From: Agarivorans albus
Lineage (GTDB): Bacteria > Pseudomonadota > Gammaproteobacteria > Enterobacterales > Celerinatantimonadaceae
Assembly (NCBI RefSeq): GCF_019670105.1
Contig: NZ_AP023032.1
Coordinates: forward strand, 4,550,001 to 4,614,000
Reading direction: 5' to 3'
Length of the DNA: 64,000 nt
The position numbers and the translations under genes were made by a program. Within the stretch, counting starts at the first letter, position 1; the number at the start of each line of letters is the position of its first letter. The notes under the pieces are model-generated. The model was given only the letters and a program-made list of their open reading frames with translations. It searched no databases and was not told the origin of the DNA. This document shows positions 1 to 9,705 of the stretch, piece by piece.

Positions 1-236
1 GCCCGCTCGGTATGTTGCTGTGCAGCTTGGAAAGCTTGCTCTTTAAATGGTGCTGTAACATTGCAGCCCTTCCCGCCTTCTTGCCAAAATTTAGCAAGAG
101 CGTCTGCAAAGCCGTCTTCTGCTGGTTCAATGGCGGTATAACTTAACTGCTGCTGGGTTTGGCGAGCAAACAAAGTATGAATGAAAGGAGACTTCGACTG
201 GCTAATTGGGTTGCCAAATACTGCGTATAAATCCAT
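1..236 (-). CDS. aroE: Shikimate dehydrogenase AroE, N-terminal part (runs off window)
   Basis: The first 78 codons of AroE, which reduces 3-dehydroshikimate to shikimate with NADPH in the cytoplasmic pathway to aromatic amino acids. Translating leftward from the ATG at 236 gives the family N-terminus: the [12 protein letters not shown] motif at residues 6-17, with the shikimate-binding Ser14 and Ser16, and NVTAPFKEQ at 59-67, with catalytic Lys65 at the same number as in E. coli. The NADP-binding half lies outside the window. It is the last visible gene of a leftward series (tsaC, hemF, maoP, aroE), with 99 bp between maoP and aroE. Identification is firm; only the truncation limits it. Confidence 0.93.
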   Translation of the reverse strand, partial: MDLYAVFGNPISQSKSPFIHTLFARQTQQQLSYTAIEPAEDGFADALAKFWQEGGKGCNVTAPFKEQAFQAAQQHTER

Positions 237-335
237 TAGGTGCGCTACTAAAACAAATAATAACGCACCTTAACAAGGCTTTAAGAAAAAGCCAAAGTAC
301 AAAGTTGAAAAATTAACCCAGTAACGACGCAATAA

Positions 336-716
336 TTAATCTTCGTCGTCAATCTCGGGACCATCTACCTCTTCAACATCGTCATCATCGCTGTTAGCGG
401 CTGTTTCGGTCACACTGGCTTTAGGCGGATTACTCACTAAACCATGAAATGCTTTGCGACCAGTAAGCTTTTTATATTTAAGCCAGACCTTCTGCTCGGC
501 GGTTTCGGGCTCCGCATCCCCACGACATACCGATACAAAGTGAGATTCAATATCATCCACGGGCTCGCGGATAGATTCATCAAGCTCTTTAAACGCGCTA
601 CCGCAGCGCTCAAGTAACTCGGCTTCTTTAATGGTGAAGGCGCCGCTGCGAGAAAAGCCGCGGCGAAAGTTTTTATCATCTGCAAATCGGCGTTTTGCCG
701 AAAACGATCCATTCAT
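336..716 (-). CDS. maoP: MaoP (YifE/DUF413), Ori macrodomain organiser
   Basis: A 126-residue protein matching the DUF413/YifE family. The conserved core is RRFADDKNFRRGFSRSGAFT, followed by IKEAELLERCGSAF and a VCRGDAEPETAEQ segment, and it aligns with E. coli MaoP almost without gaps. The C-terminus from about residue 105 is an acidic Asp/Glu tail. In E. coli MaoP acts with the nearby maoS site to keep the Ori macrodomain constrained. The start at 716 gives the family N-terminus. It lies between hemF and aroE, whereas in E. coli yifE lies elsewhere in the origin region. I did not identify a maoS-like site. The family call is strong; the function is transferred from E. coli. Confidence 0.85.
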   Translation of the reverse strand: MNGSFSAKRRFADDKNFRRGFSRSGAFTIKEAELLERCGSAFKELDESIREPVDDIESHFVSVCRGDAEPETAEQKVWLKYKKLTGRKAFHGLVSNPPKASVTETAANSDDDDVEEVDGPEIDDED

Positions 717-834
717 AGCTCAGACTCAACTAAAAAAAAATCATCAAAAGTGGGGGACTTAAAACCCAACAGTTAAAATAATTAATCCATAGTCGACATT
801 CTTGCAAGAAAATAAGTCGGTTTTTTTACAGCGT

Positions 835-2367
<1,533 letters not shown>

Positions 2368-2368
<1 letters not shown>

Positions 2369-3156
2369 TATTTTTGCACTTTAACTAAACTATGAACTAA
2401 TAAAAATTGCAGCGCGGCACATACCACTACCGATGGCCCCGCAGGGGTATCTTGGTACCAAGATAAACACAAACCAAGCACTACTGAGATAGCACCAAAG
2501 GCGATGGCAAACAATGCCATTTGCTCGGGAGAGCGGCTTAAACGGCGTGCCGTTGCAGCAGGAATTAACAACAGCGAACTAATAATTAATGCGCCAACTA
2601 TTTTCATGGCGATGGCAATAACCACCGCCAATAATAGCAACAGTAGCGCACGCATCATGCCCACGTTTACCCCTTCCACCTCGGCGATTTGCTCATTCAC
2701 CGTGGCCGACAATAGCTTGTTCCACTGGCTCAGCAATAAACCAAGCACCAAGGCACCGCCGCCCCAAATCCACAATAAATCTTGTTGAGTTACCGCTAGC
2801 AAATCACCAAACAAATAGGCCATTAGATCAATGCGCACATTGTCCATTAAAGCAACCACGACTAAACCTAAAGACAAAGCCGAATGCGCCATAATCCCCA
2901 GTAAAGTATCGCTGGCTAGCTGCTTGTAGCGTTGCAGCGATAACAAAATTATAGCCAGCATAACCCCACTAAAGACCACCGCTATCACCGGGTTGATTTG
3001 CAACCATAAACCTAGCGCTACCCCTAATAACGAGGCATGCGCCAAGGTATCGCCAAAATAAGCTAAACGGCGCCACACCATAAAGGAACCCAGCGGCCCC
3101 GCTAATACCGCAATACCTAAGCCTGCCAATAAAGCATTTATTAAAAAGTCGTCCAT
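2368..3156 (-). CDS. znuB: Zinc ABC transporter permease ZnuB
   Basis: A 262-residue inner-membrane permease of the metal (ABC-3/ZnuB) family, with about eight hydrophobic segments. It pairs with ZnuC and the periplasmic ZnuA to import Zn2+. Family features include the PLGSFMVWRRLAYFGDTLAHASLLGVALG block at residues 21-49 (the DTLAHASLLG portion is highly conserved) and AMKIVGALIISSLLLIPAATAR near residue 182. The length equals E. coli ZnuB (261). The start lies 3 bp beyond the znuC stop and the stop overlaps tsaC. It is probably controlled by Zur through the znuC-znuA intergenic site. Confidence 0.95.
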
Positions 3157-3159
3157 GCG

Positions 3160-3915
3160 CTAGTTGTTCTCTTCAGTGCTTGGCTGATGATTGTGGTTAT
3201 GGTCGTGATCGTCACAAACATGGTGATGGGTATAAACGGCAAGCTGTTGGCGTTCGTTTTGCGCAAAAAGCCGTGCGAATTCTGGATGTTGAGCCACGCT
3301 CTCGGGCTCCCCATGGCAGCATACATGGTGATTTAAACAAATTACATGGTCGGTGCCCGCCATTACCAAATGCAAATCGTGAGAGACCAACAGCACCCCG
3401 CAACCCATTTGCTGAGCGATATCAGCAATCAATTGATAAAGCTCTATCTGCCCAGAGATGTCGACTCCCTGCACAGGTTCGTCTAATACCAGCAGTTGCG
3501 GCTCACCCAACAAGGCCCGCGCCAATAATACTCGCTGCATTTCGCCGCCAGACAAACGCACCATTTGCCGCTTTAGCAAGCTATCAATACTAAGCTGGCG
3601 AATAACCTTAGTTAAACCTGGCTTAGAAGAATGCCGAGCTAGCTTAAGAAAGCGCTCCACCGTGAGTGGGAACGATTCATCTAAACTGATTTTTTGCGGT
3701 ACGTAACCAATACGTAATTTTGAAGCACGTGTAATATCACCGGAGTCTGCAGAAATAAGGCCCAAAATAACCTTAATCAAGGTGCTTTTACCGGCACCGT
3801 TAGGGCCAATTAATGTGGTGATTTGACCACGATTTAGCTCCAACGAGACATGGTCGAGAACCATGCGCTGGTCAAAGCTAACGCAAATATTGTTAAGCGA
3901 AAGTAAAGTGGTCAA
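3160..3915 (-). CDS. znuC: Zinc ABC transporter ATPase ZnuC
   Basis: A 251-residue ABC ATPase driving zinc import. Walker A (GPNGAGKST) is at residues 38-46, the signature LSGGEMQ is near 122, Walker B LLVLDEP is near 143, and the switch His is in LLVSHDLH. The C-terminal 25 residues are His-rich (THHHVC, then DHDHNHNH), as in other ZnuC proteins, and may bind zinc. The start at 3915 gives the expected N-terminus. The gene is divergent from znuA, with 118 bp between the two starts, and heads znuC-znuB-tsaC-hemF. The family assignment is certain; zinc specificity follows from the His tail and the ZnuA neighbour. Confidence 0.95.
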   Translation of the reverse strand: MTTLLSLNNICVSFDQRMVLDHVSLELNRGQITTLIGPNGAGKSTLIKVILGLISADSGDITRASKLRIGYVPQKISLDESFPLTVERFLKLARHSSKPGLTKVIRQLSIDSLLKRQMVRLSGGEMQRVLLARALLGEPQLLVLDEPVQGVDISGQIELYQLIADIAQQMGCGVLLVSHDLHLVMAGTDHVICLNHHVCCHGEPESVAQHPEFARLFAQNERQQLAVYTHHHVCDDHDHNHNHQPSTEENN

Positions 3916-3985
3916 TCCTGCATCCTATAGATAACTAGCTGAATAAGCCCCAGTGGCGTTTACTAGGGCGCGCTATTCTACACTA

Positions 3986-4004
3986 GATGTTACACTATCG
4001 TATT
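3986..4004. promoter_or_regulatory. Zur-box-like palindrome between znuC and znuA
   Basis: GATGTTACACTATCGTATT matches 14 of the 18 defined positions of the enterobacterial Zur core AATGTTATANTATAACATT. It lies 30 bp upstream of the znuA ATG and 71 bp from the znuC start, where a single Zur dimer site would repress both directions. The left half is good and the right half is degenerate. Zur itself is not in the window, so this is an inferred operator. Confidence 0.6.
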
Positions 4005-4033
4005 ATTTTACCAAATCACTCTCAAAATCTTGT

Positions 4034-4912
4034 ATGCGTAACCTGCTTTTTGTTCTGATGTTCTTCGCTATACCAAGCTGGGCCACAAGCCCAAACATCT
4101 TAGTTAGTATTAAACCTTTGCAACTCATTGTTAGCAGCTTAAGTGAAGGTGAACTCAATGTTGATTACCTAGTAAGCCCCAATGTATCGCCGCACGATTA
4201 TGCGCTGCGTCCATCGGATGTGCGTGCATTGCGCCAGGCCGATTTAGTTATTTGGGTAGGTGATGAGCTAGAGCCATTCTTAAGTAAACCGCTTAGCCAA
4301 ACCAGTGCCAGCCAGCTAACACTGCTAGACATACCCCAGCTAGAACTAATTGATGGCGATGAAGGCCACGAACACCACCATGGTGACCACCATCATGAAG
4401 TAGACCCACACATTTGGTTAGGCCCCAATGAAGCTAAGCTTATTGCCGCCGCAATTACCGAGCAGTTAATTGCTAAGATGCCCGAAGACAAAGCCAAATT
4501 AGAGCAGCAGCTTGAACGCTTTAATCAAGAGCTAGCAAAGGTAGTGAGTAGCATTAATCTGCAACTCCAAGCGGTTAAACAGCAAGGCTATTTTGTTTTT
4601 CACGATGGCTATAGTTATTTTGAACGCGAGTTTGGCTTAAATCGTTTAGGTGAATTTACCATTAACCCACAGCGTCGTCCTGGCGCTAAAAGCTTGCTGA
4701 ATATTCGCCAGCAGTTAGAGCAAGGCAAAGCCAAATGTATCTTTGCTGAACCACAATTTGATGGTGCATTGCTAGAAAGCATTAGCCAACATAGTGGTGC
4801 GCAAATTAGCTTGCTCGACCCTCTAGGGATTAGCGTAAGCAATGACAAAAACGGCTACTTTGAATTACTGCAACAACTGGCCGACTCTTACCACGAGTGT
4901 TTAAGCCACTAA
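4034..4912 (+). CDS. znuA: Periplasmic zinc-binding protein ZnuA
   Basis: The zinc-capturing component of ZnuABC, 292 residues from the ATG at 4034. I preferred this start to the upstream ATG at 3953 because it begins a clean signal peptide (MRNLLFVLMFFAIPSWA) and leaves the Zur-like site outside the coding region. No strong Shine-Dalgarno is visible. Cluster A-I features include the first metal His in SPHDYALRPSD, an acidic His-rich loop (GHEHHHGDHHHEVDPH) before the conserved HIWLGP, the HDGYSYFEREF motif, and a late FAEPQFD segment. The His loop is typical of ZnuA and supports zinc over manganese. The gene is convergent with hemN. Confidence 0.95.
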   Translation: MRNLLFVLMFFAIPSWATSPNILVSIKPLQLIVSSLSEGELNVDYLVSPNVSPHDYALRPSDVRALRQADLVIWVGDELEPFLSKPLSQTSASQLTLLDIPQLELIDGDEGHEHHHGDHHHEVDPHIWLGPNEAKLIAAAITEQLIAKMPEDKAKLEQQLERFNQELAKVVSSINLQLQAVKQQGYFVFHDGYSYFEREFGLNRLGEFTINPQRRPGAKSLLNIRQQLEQGKAKCIFAEPQFDGALLESISQHSGAQISLLDPLGISVSNDKNGYFELLQQLADSYHECLSH

Positions 4913-4913
4913 C

Positions 4914-4936
4914 AAAAAGCGGAGCCTAAGCTCCGC
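4914..4936 (-). terminator. Rho-independent terminator of hemN
   Basis: A perfect 7-bp stem GCGGAGC/GCTCCGC (4919-4925 with 4930-4936) with a 4-nt loop, followed on the minus strand by five T residues. It lies 5 bp past the hemN stop. On the plus strand the U-tract is missing, so it probably ends hemN rather than znuA. Confidence 0.8.
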
Positions 4937-4940
4937 AATG

Positions 4941-6314
4941 TTATATCACTCTTGAAAATTGCTGGCGCCGCGCTTGGCTTCTAAAGTACACATCAAAGCA
5001 CATACAAATGTTACGAATCAGCAAGCGTCCTTTGTTGGTTACCTGCAAGGCATCGGCACTTAAACTTACTAAACCATCTTCAACAAAAGGTTTTAGCAGC
5101 TGCATATCTTCAGCAAAGTATTGCTGAAAATCTAAATCAAACTGCTGTTCTATATCTTTAAAGCTCAGTTGAAAATTGCATATCAGGGTCTTTATCAATT
5201 CGCGGCGAATTAAATCATCTTGGTTTAGTGCAATTCCCTTCCACTGCGCATGCCCTTGTTGGTCGATTTGCGCGTAGTAGGTTTTAAGATCTTTCTGGTT
5301 TTGGCTGTAAGCGTCACCCAACATCGAAATAGAAGACACCCCTAAACCCAGTAAATCGGCCTCACCTTGGGTGGTGTAGCCCTGAAAATTACGGTGTAAC
5401 TCACCCTTACTTTGAGCAATGGCAAGTTCATCATCAGGTTTGGCAAAATGATCCATGCCAATAAACTGATAGCCGTGAGTAGTTAAAAACTCGATGCTGT
5501 CGCGCAAAATACCTAAGCGCTCGTCGCTGCTTGGCATGGCGCTTTCGTCTATTTTACGTTGCGCTGCAAAACGACTAGGTAGGTGGGCATAATTAAATAC
5601 CGATAAACGGTCTGGATCTAAATCCAGCACGCGACTTAAGGTTTGTTGGAAACTCGCACGTGTTTGATGCGGAAGACCATAAATAAGGTCAATATTTACC
5701 GAATTAAAACCAACTTGTTTAGCCCGCTCTACCAAGGCAAAAATAAACGCTTCGTCTTGTTCGCGATTAACCGCCTGTTGCACTTGCTTATTAAAATCTT
5801 GCACACCTAAGCTCAAGCGATTGAAGCCCAATTCGGCCAGCAGGTTAATTGTAGAAAGTTCTATTTCGCGTGGGTCGACCTCAATGCTAACTTCGGCATT
5901 ATCGGCAAATTCAAACTGGCTAAATAGCTGAGTAGTTAGGCGCTTAAGCTGCTCTGGCTCTAGGTAAGTTGGCGTACCGCCGCCCCAATGCATTTGGCTT
6001 ACTTTACGTTGCTTAAAACGTGGCGCTTGCAGCTGAATTTCTTGTTCTAGGTAGTCTAAGTAAATGTCGGCCTTATGCTGATGACGGGTAATCACCTTGT
6101 TACAACCGCAGTAGTAACACAACTTATGGCAAAACGGGATGTGCACATACAGCGATAAATCACGTTCAGGAAACTTATCACAAGCAAGGCCAAACTCTTG
6201 CTCGCCAAAGTCTTCATTAAACTCAAGGGCAGTGGGGTAAGAGGTGTAACGCGGGCCCGAGTAGTTATACTTCTCGATCAGTTGCTGATCCCAATCCACC
6301 ATTGCTAATGACAT
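4941..6314 (-). CDS. hemN: Oxygen-independent coproporphyrinogen III dehydrogenase
   Basis: A radical-SAM enzyme of 457 residues, exactly the E. coli HemN length, that converts coproporphyrinogen III to protoporphyrinogen IX without oxygen. The cluster motif is HIPFCHKLCYYCGC, where three cysteines bind the 4Fe-4S cluster and a fourth Cys follows as in genuine HemN. Also present are YNYSGPRYTSYPTA at the N-terminus, which binds substrate and SAM, and MHWGGGTPTYL. The HemW family, which lacks activity, does not have this N-terminal extension. The start at 6314 has AGGAG nine bases upstream. It is last in the methyltransferase-yihI-DUF2489-hemN series. Confidence 0.97.
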   Translation of the reverse strand: MSLAMVDWDQQLIEKYNYSGPRYTSYPTALEFNEDFGEQEFGLACDKFPERDLSLYVHIPFCHKLCYYCGCNKVITRHQHKADIYLDYLEQEIQLQAPRFKQRKVSQMHWGGGTPTYLEPEQLKRLTTQLFSQFEFADNAEVSIEVDPREIELSTINLLAELGFNRLSLGVQDFNKQVQQAVNREQDEAFIFALVERAKQVGFNSVNIDLIYGLPHQTRASFQQTLSRVLDLDPDRLSVFNYAHLPSRFAAQRKIDESAMPSSDERLGILRDSIEFLTTHGYQFIGMDHFAKPDDELAIAQSKGELHRNFQGYTTQGEADLLGLGVSSISMLGDAYSQNQKDLKTYYAQIDQQGHAQWKGIALNQDDLIRRELIKTLICNFQLSFKDIEQQFDLDFQQYFAEDMQLLKPFVEDGLVSLSADALQVTNKGRLLIRNICMCFDVYFRSQARRQQFSRVI

Positions 6315-6326
6315 TTACGTGCTCTC

Positions 6327-6776
6327 CTAGAGTGCCTTGGCACTGAGTTGTTCCAGTGCTTCAGCTTCTTGTAATATTTGTTTCTCTAAGGCTTTTTCTT
6401 CTGCTTCACGCTGCAGATCTTGGCGCATACGCTGCTGCAAAGGCAGTTTGTTGCGCGCCTCATGAGTGGGTAACTCTTTTACCGCATTATATAACTGAAA
6501 AACAGCAGGGTAGCGCTGCGCCCAATCAATTAGTTGCGGAGTTTGCAAAGCAATCAACAGATTGCTGATGCGGATCACACCCTCAGACAAACCACAACGG
6601 TCTTCCTGCATGGCTTTTGCTATGTAGCGAATATCGGTTACCAAGTTTTGATTACGCTTAGCAACCGCGTTTTTAATCACTTTTTGTTGCCCCATTAAGC
6701 GCCCTACTAATAAGGCGGCATAAATGGCTAAGGCTGAAACAATAATAACTGCGGCTACAGCTAACCAAACCATCAA
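6327..6776 (-). CDS. DUF2489 membrane-anchored protein
   Basis: A 149-residue protein of the DUF2489 family, whose members usually lie between yihI and hemN, as here. One N-terminal hydrophobic helix (residues 3-26) is followed by a cytoplasmic helical domain; the C-terminal third is charged and predicted coiled coil (QRMRQDLQREAEEKALEKQ). The function is unknown. The start lies 2 bp beyond the yihI stop and hemN begins 12 bp after its end, which indicates one transcript. Confidence comes from family and synteny, not function. Confidence 0.8.
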   Translation of the reverse strand: MMVWLAVAAVIIVSALAIYAALLVGRLMGQQKVIKNAVAKRNQNLVTDIRYIAKAMQEDRCGLSEGVIRISNLLIALQTPQLIDWAQRYPAVFQLYNAVKELPTHEARNKLPLQQRMRQDLQREAEEKALEKQILQEAEALEQLSAKAL

Positions 6777-6778
6777 GA

Positions 6779-7306
6779 CTAATCCTTATATTGATCCAAG
6801 GAAGAACTATTTAACGAACGCCATAATTGCTCATCATCATCTAAAGCTTCCGCTTCTTCGGCTTCTTCCGACAAACCTAGTTCGGCTAGCAATTCAGCAT
6901 GACGTGCTAGTTGTTTATCCACCCACTGCTGCTCTTGTTTGCTAATTTCACCGCCTTCATCTAACACATCGATAAGACTTTCAAGACGCGTATCGGCTTC
7001 TAACATCGCCAGTTCTTTCTCAGGTGTTAGTTCAACTTTAGCTTTTGCTTTAGCGGGCTTAGCTGCAGGTTTGGCCGCAGGCTTGGCAACGCCGAGTTCT
7101 ACAGGCTCTTTACTGCCGTGACGCGGGTCTTTTTTCTGGGCATTAGCGGCTTGCTGCTGCACTAACTCTGCTTCTTGCTGACGACTGCCAGAGGCTTTGC
7201 CCTTACCAATTTTTTTACGATCCGGCGCAGTAACACGTTTAGCTTTAAAGTCAGGGTCTTTACGCACCCCAATTAAGCCGCCTTTACGATTCTTTTTTCT
7301 AGACAT
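6779..7306 (-). CDS. yihI: YihI, activator of the Der GTPase
   Basis: A 175-residue YihI-family protein. In E. coli YihI stimulates GTP hydrolysis by Der (EngA) and so modulates 50S ribosome assembly. The N-terminus is strongly basic (SRKKNRKGG, then RKDPDFKAKR), followed by a low-complexity Ala/Lys/Pro stretch near residues 75-90, then the conserved acidic helical part (LESLIDVLDEGGEISKQEQQWVD). I chose the ATG at 7306 because it carries GAGG upstream and gives the family N-terminus; the ATG 39 bp further upstream lies inside the methyltransferase gene. The start is one base from that gene's stop, so translation is probably coupled. Confidence 0.9.
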   Translation of the reverse strand: MSRKKNRKGGLIGVRKDPDFKAKRVTAPDRKKIGKGKASGSRQQEAELVQQQAANAQKKDPRHGSKEPVELGVAKPAAKPAAKPAKAKAKVELTPEKELAMLEADTRLESLIDVLDEGGEISKQEQQWVDKQLARHAELLAELGLSEEAEEAEALDDDEQLWRSLNSSSLDQYKD

Positions 7307-7307
7307 T

Positions 7308-7946
7308 TTATTTACCTCTGTGAAATAGCGCCACGTCGGGGCCAACTATCTCCAATCTCATCTGATAATGATTAGCTAACCAAGTAAAGGTTTTATCACT
7401 GTAAAACGCTACATGGGTAGGATCATTTTTATAATGCCACTGTGGAAATACTTCCGTTCCCCAATGGCGTTTAGTCATTACGGCCAATAAACCCGCTTCG
7501 GCCACTAGGCCTGTTAACAGCTTCCAAGACTGGGCTGGGTGGTTAAAATGCTCCACCACTTCGCTGCTAGTGACCAAGCGATAAGTCTCGGTTAGGCGCT
7601 GCTCATCGGGGTAATATATTGGATCATAGTTCAGTAACTGATGCCCTGCTTGCGCCAACAATTCACACAGCGCTGGCCCAGGGCCACAGCCAAAATCTAA
7701 GCCAACAACGGGCTCTGTGAGTTTGCTTAACACTGGCTCACTTAAACGTCGTAAAAAGTTTAAATAGCCTTGGTCTTGCGGGTCATTATTGTGCAAGTCA
7801 TATTGGGCTTTTTCAGCTTCAGTACTGAGTACATCGTCAGGGTCTACAAAGATCAAATCACACTCAGAACAATGCCAGTATTGGCAACGTTTATTGCGAT
7901 AAAAATCCTTGGATGATGTGGCACTACAGAGTGGGCATTTCACCAA
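7308..7946 (-). CDS. Class I SAM methyltransferase with zinc ribbon
   Basis: About 211 residues. An N-terminal zinc-ribbon-like pair (CPLC near residue 4 and CSEC near residue 26) precedes a Rossmann methyltransferase with motif I VGLDFGCGPGPAL and a later SSEVVEHFNHP motif. This is the Methyltransf_23 type; the substrate cannot be read from sequence. The in-frame codon before 7946 is TGA and no ATG is available, so translation must begin at TTG (7946) or GTG (7943). I favour GTG, with AAGG upstream. Its stop nearly touches yihI, so it heads the yihI-DUF2489-hemN series. Confidence 0.75.
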   Translation of the reverse strand: MVKCPLCSATSSKDFYRNKRCQYWHCSECDLIFVDPDDVLSTEAEKAQYDLHNNDPQDQGYLNFLRRLSEPVLSKLTEPVVGLDFGCGPGPALCELLAQAGHQLLNYDPIYYPDEQRLTETYRLVTSSEVVEHFNHPAQSWKLLTGLVAEAGLLAVMTKRHWGTEVFPQWHYKNDPTHVAFYSDKTFTWLANHYQMRLEIVGPDVALFHRGK

Positions 7947-8015
7947 TCAACACCTTGCCGTATTTTTTAGGGGCGCAAGTGTAACACTTAGAACGAAGAT
8001 GGCGAATAATAAATC

Positions 8016-8045
8016 AAAAACAGCTGGGCAGCGGGCGCTGCCCAG
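8016..8045 (-). terminator. Terminator of the cytochrome c4 gene
   Basis: A 9-bp perfect GC-rich stem (CTGGGCAGC with GCTGCCCAG, 8024-8032 and 8037-8045) with a GGGC loop. On the minus strand it is followed by CTG and then five T residues. It lies 8 bp beyond the cytochrome c4 stop. Confidence 0.8.
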
Positions 8046-8052
8046 ATAAACC

Positions 8053-8670
8053 TTAGTGTAAGCCACCTAAGTATTGCGACAATATTTCGATATCTTTATC
8101 ACTTAGTTTAGCGGCAACATCGCGCATCATACCGTTTAAGTCGTTGTCACGTTCACCGCTGCGGAACATTTCCAATTGCGATTTAATGTAACCCGCATAT
8201 TGCGACGAAATTCGTGGGAAGCCAGCCAAGCTTTGGCCAACACCTCGTGGGCCATGACAAGCAGTACAAGCAGCAATACCACGTTCTAAATCGCCACCCA
8301 TGTAAAGCATTTGACCGGCTTCAACATATTCTGGGGCAGTGGTATTTGGGCTCATCGCTTGGCCAGAATAATAGGCTGCTAAGTCTTCCATGTCTTGCTC
8401 AGACAATGGCAAAGCCATACCACCCATTACGGCGTTGTTGCGCCCTTCTTTACCGCCGCTAGCAGCGCCGGCTTTAAATTCTTTTAACTGTTTAACCAAG
8501 TAGCCTGCGTGTTGGCCTTCTAATTTAGGATAACCAGCAGCTTCACCTTGGTCATTGTGACAAGCTTTACAAGTTGCAGCTTTTTGCTCTCCAGCAGCAG
8601 CATCTCCCTTTGCCCAAACCGGACTGGCAACACCCGCCATTAACATTAAAACTAAGGTAAGTTTTTTCAT
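8053..8670 (-). CDS. Diheme cytochrome c4, periplasmic
   Basis: A 205-residue diheme cytochrome c with two CXXCH haem sites, CKACH in the N-terminal half and CTACH in the C-terminal half. Each is followed by a family helix ending in an axial Met region (AVMGGMALPLSEQDMEDLAAYYSG and its counterpart). A signal peptide (KKLTLVLMLMAGVASPVWA) targets it to the periplasm, where c4 cytochromes carry electrons to terminal oxidases such as cbb3. I chose the ATG at 8670 rather than 8724 because the signal peptide begins there and GGA lies just upstream. The gene is divergent from yihA. In E. coli this place holds other genes, so it is a lineage feature. Confidence 0.92.
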   Translation of the reverse strand: MKKLTLVLMLMAGVASPVWAKGDAAAGEQKAATCKACHNDQGEAAGYPKLEGQHAGYLVKQLKEFKAGAASGGKEGRNNAVMGGMALPLSEQDMEDLAAYYSGQAMSPNTTAPEYVEAGQMLYMGGDLERGIAACTACHGPRGVGQSLAGFPRISSQYAGYIKSQLEMFRSGERDNDLNGMMRDVAAKLSDKDIEILSQYLGGLH

Positions 8671-8813
8671 GACATTCCATTTATTAGTATTATTCCAAAC
8701 CACACACTGGTGCCCGTGATACACTTAGCGAGTCCAGTAACGGCATTATTTTACACAATTTTGCCAAAAACGTAATGTATTACCCTAATTTCCTTGTGGA
8801 GCTCAACATAACC

Positions 8814-9443
8814 ATGGCGCAATATCATTTTCAAAACACCCACTTCATAACTAGCGCGCCTAATATTCAGGCTATGCCTGAAGATAGTGGAATTGAAATC
8901 GCCTTTGCCGGACGCTCAAACGCGGGTAAGTCTAGTGCTTTAAATACCCTTACTCGTCAAAAAAGCTTAGCACGAACCAGTAAAACACCAGGTCGAACTC
9001 AATTAATTAACGTTTTTGAAATATCCGAAGGTTTTCGCCTAATTGACTTACCTGGCTACGGTTTTGCTCAAGTGCCAGAAGAAGTTAAAAAGCAGTGGCA
9101 AAAGTCACTGTCTGAATACTTACAAGATCGCCAAAGCTTAAAAGGCATCGTGGTATTAATGGATATTCGCCATCCATTCAAAGATACCGATGCCGGTCTA
9201 ATCCAGTGGGCTGTAGATTGTGAACTACCAGTACTCGCGCTTTTAACTAAATCAGACAAGTTAAAACAAGGCGCGCGTAAAACAGCGATTCTGAAGGGCC
9301 GTGAGACAGCCAAGGTATTTGGTGGCAATGTTCGAGTAGAAGCTTTTTCTTCTTTGAAAAAACAAGGTTTAGACGTGCTTCAAAACACCTTAGTGGGATG
9401 GTTTGATCAACATCTAGAAAATTCCCCAAGCGACGCTGAATAA
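8814..9443 (+). CDS. yihA: Ribosome-biogenesis GTPase YihA (EngB/YsxC)
   Basis: A 209-residue EngB-type GTPase needed for late 50S assembly. G1 is [10 protein letters not shown]2 is in the KTPGRTQ segment, G3 is DLPGYGF, and G4 is TKSDKLK. I chose the ATG at 8814 ([11 protein letters not shown]), which has GTGGAG upstream; the upstream ATG at 8775 adds 13 residues that do not look like the family. The order polA, spf, yihA, yihI, hemN of enterics is kept here, with extra genes inserted. A weak hairpin follows the stop. Confidence 0.95.
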   Translation: MAQYHFQNTHFITSAPNIQAMPEDSGIEIAFAGRSNAGKSSALNTLTRQKSLARTSKTPGRTQLINVFEISEGFRLIDLPGYGFAQVPEEVKKQWQKSLSEYLQDRQSLKGIVVLMDIRHPFKDTDAGLIQWAVDCELPVLALLTKSDKLKQGARKTAILKGRETAKVFGGNVRVEAFSSLKKQGLDVLQNTLVGWFDQHLENSPSDAE

Positions 9444-9456
9444 ACTGACAGACTAT

Positions 9457-9482
9457 GCTCGCTGCTTCGGCGAGCTCCTTTT
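9457..9482 (+). terminator. Possible weak terminator after yihA
   Basis: GCTCGC and GCGAGC (9457-9462 and 9470-9475) form a 6-bp stem with a 7-nt loop, followed by TCCTTTTC. The tail is interrupted by C, so efficiency is doubtful. Confidence 0.45.
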
Positions 9483-9705
9483 CACCTTCCAACCTTTACT
9501 CCTTTTTAAAGCAAACCAGCGCATCATAGCGCGCGTCATTTATTTCATGGGGTTTCATGAAATATCCCACTGCTTGTGCACTTGATCATAGTTTAATGAC
9601 AAATTGTGCTTGCGGGACAAATTTTACAATTGGGCTACCGAAGAACGTAAAACTTATCAAGTTTGAGATCGTTATACTGACGCAAAAACTTAATGAGGAA
9701 ATACC

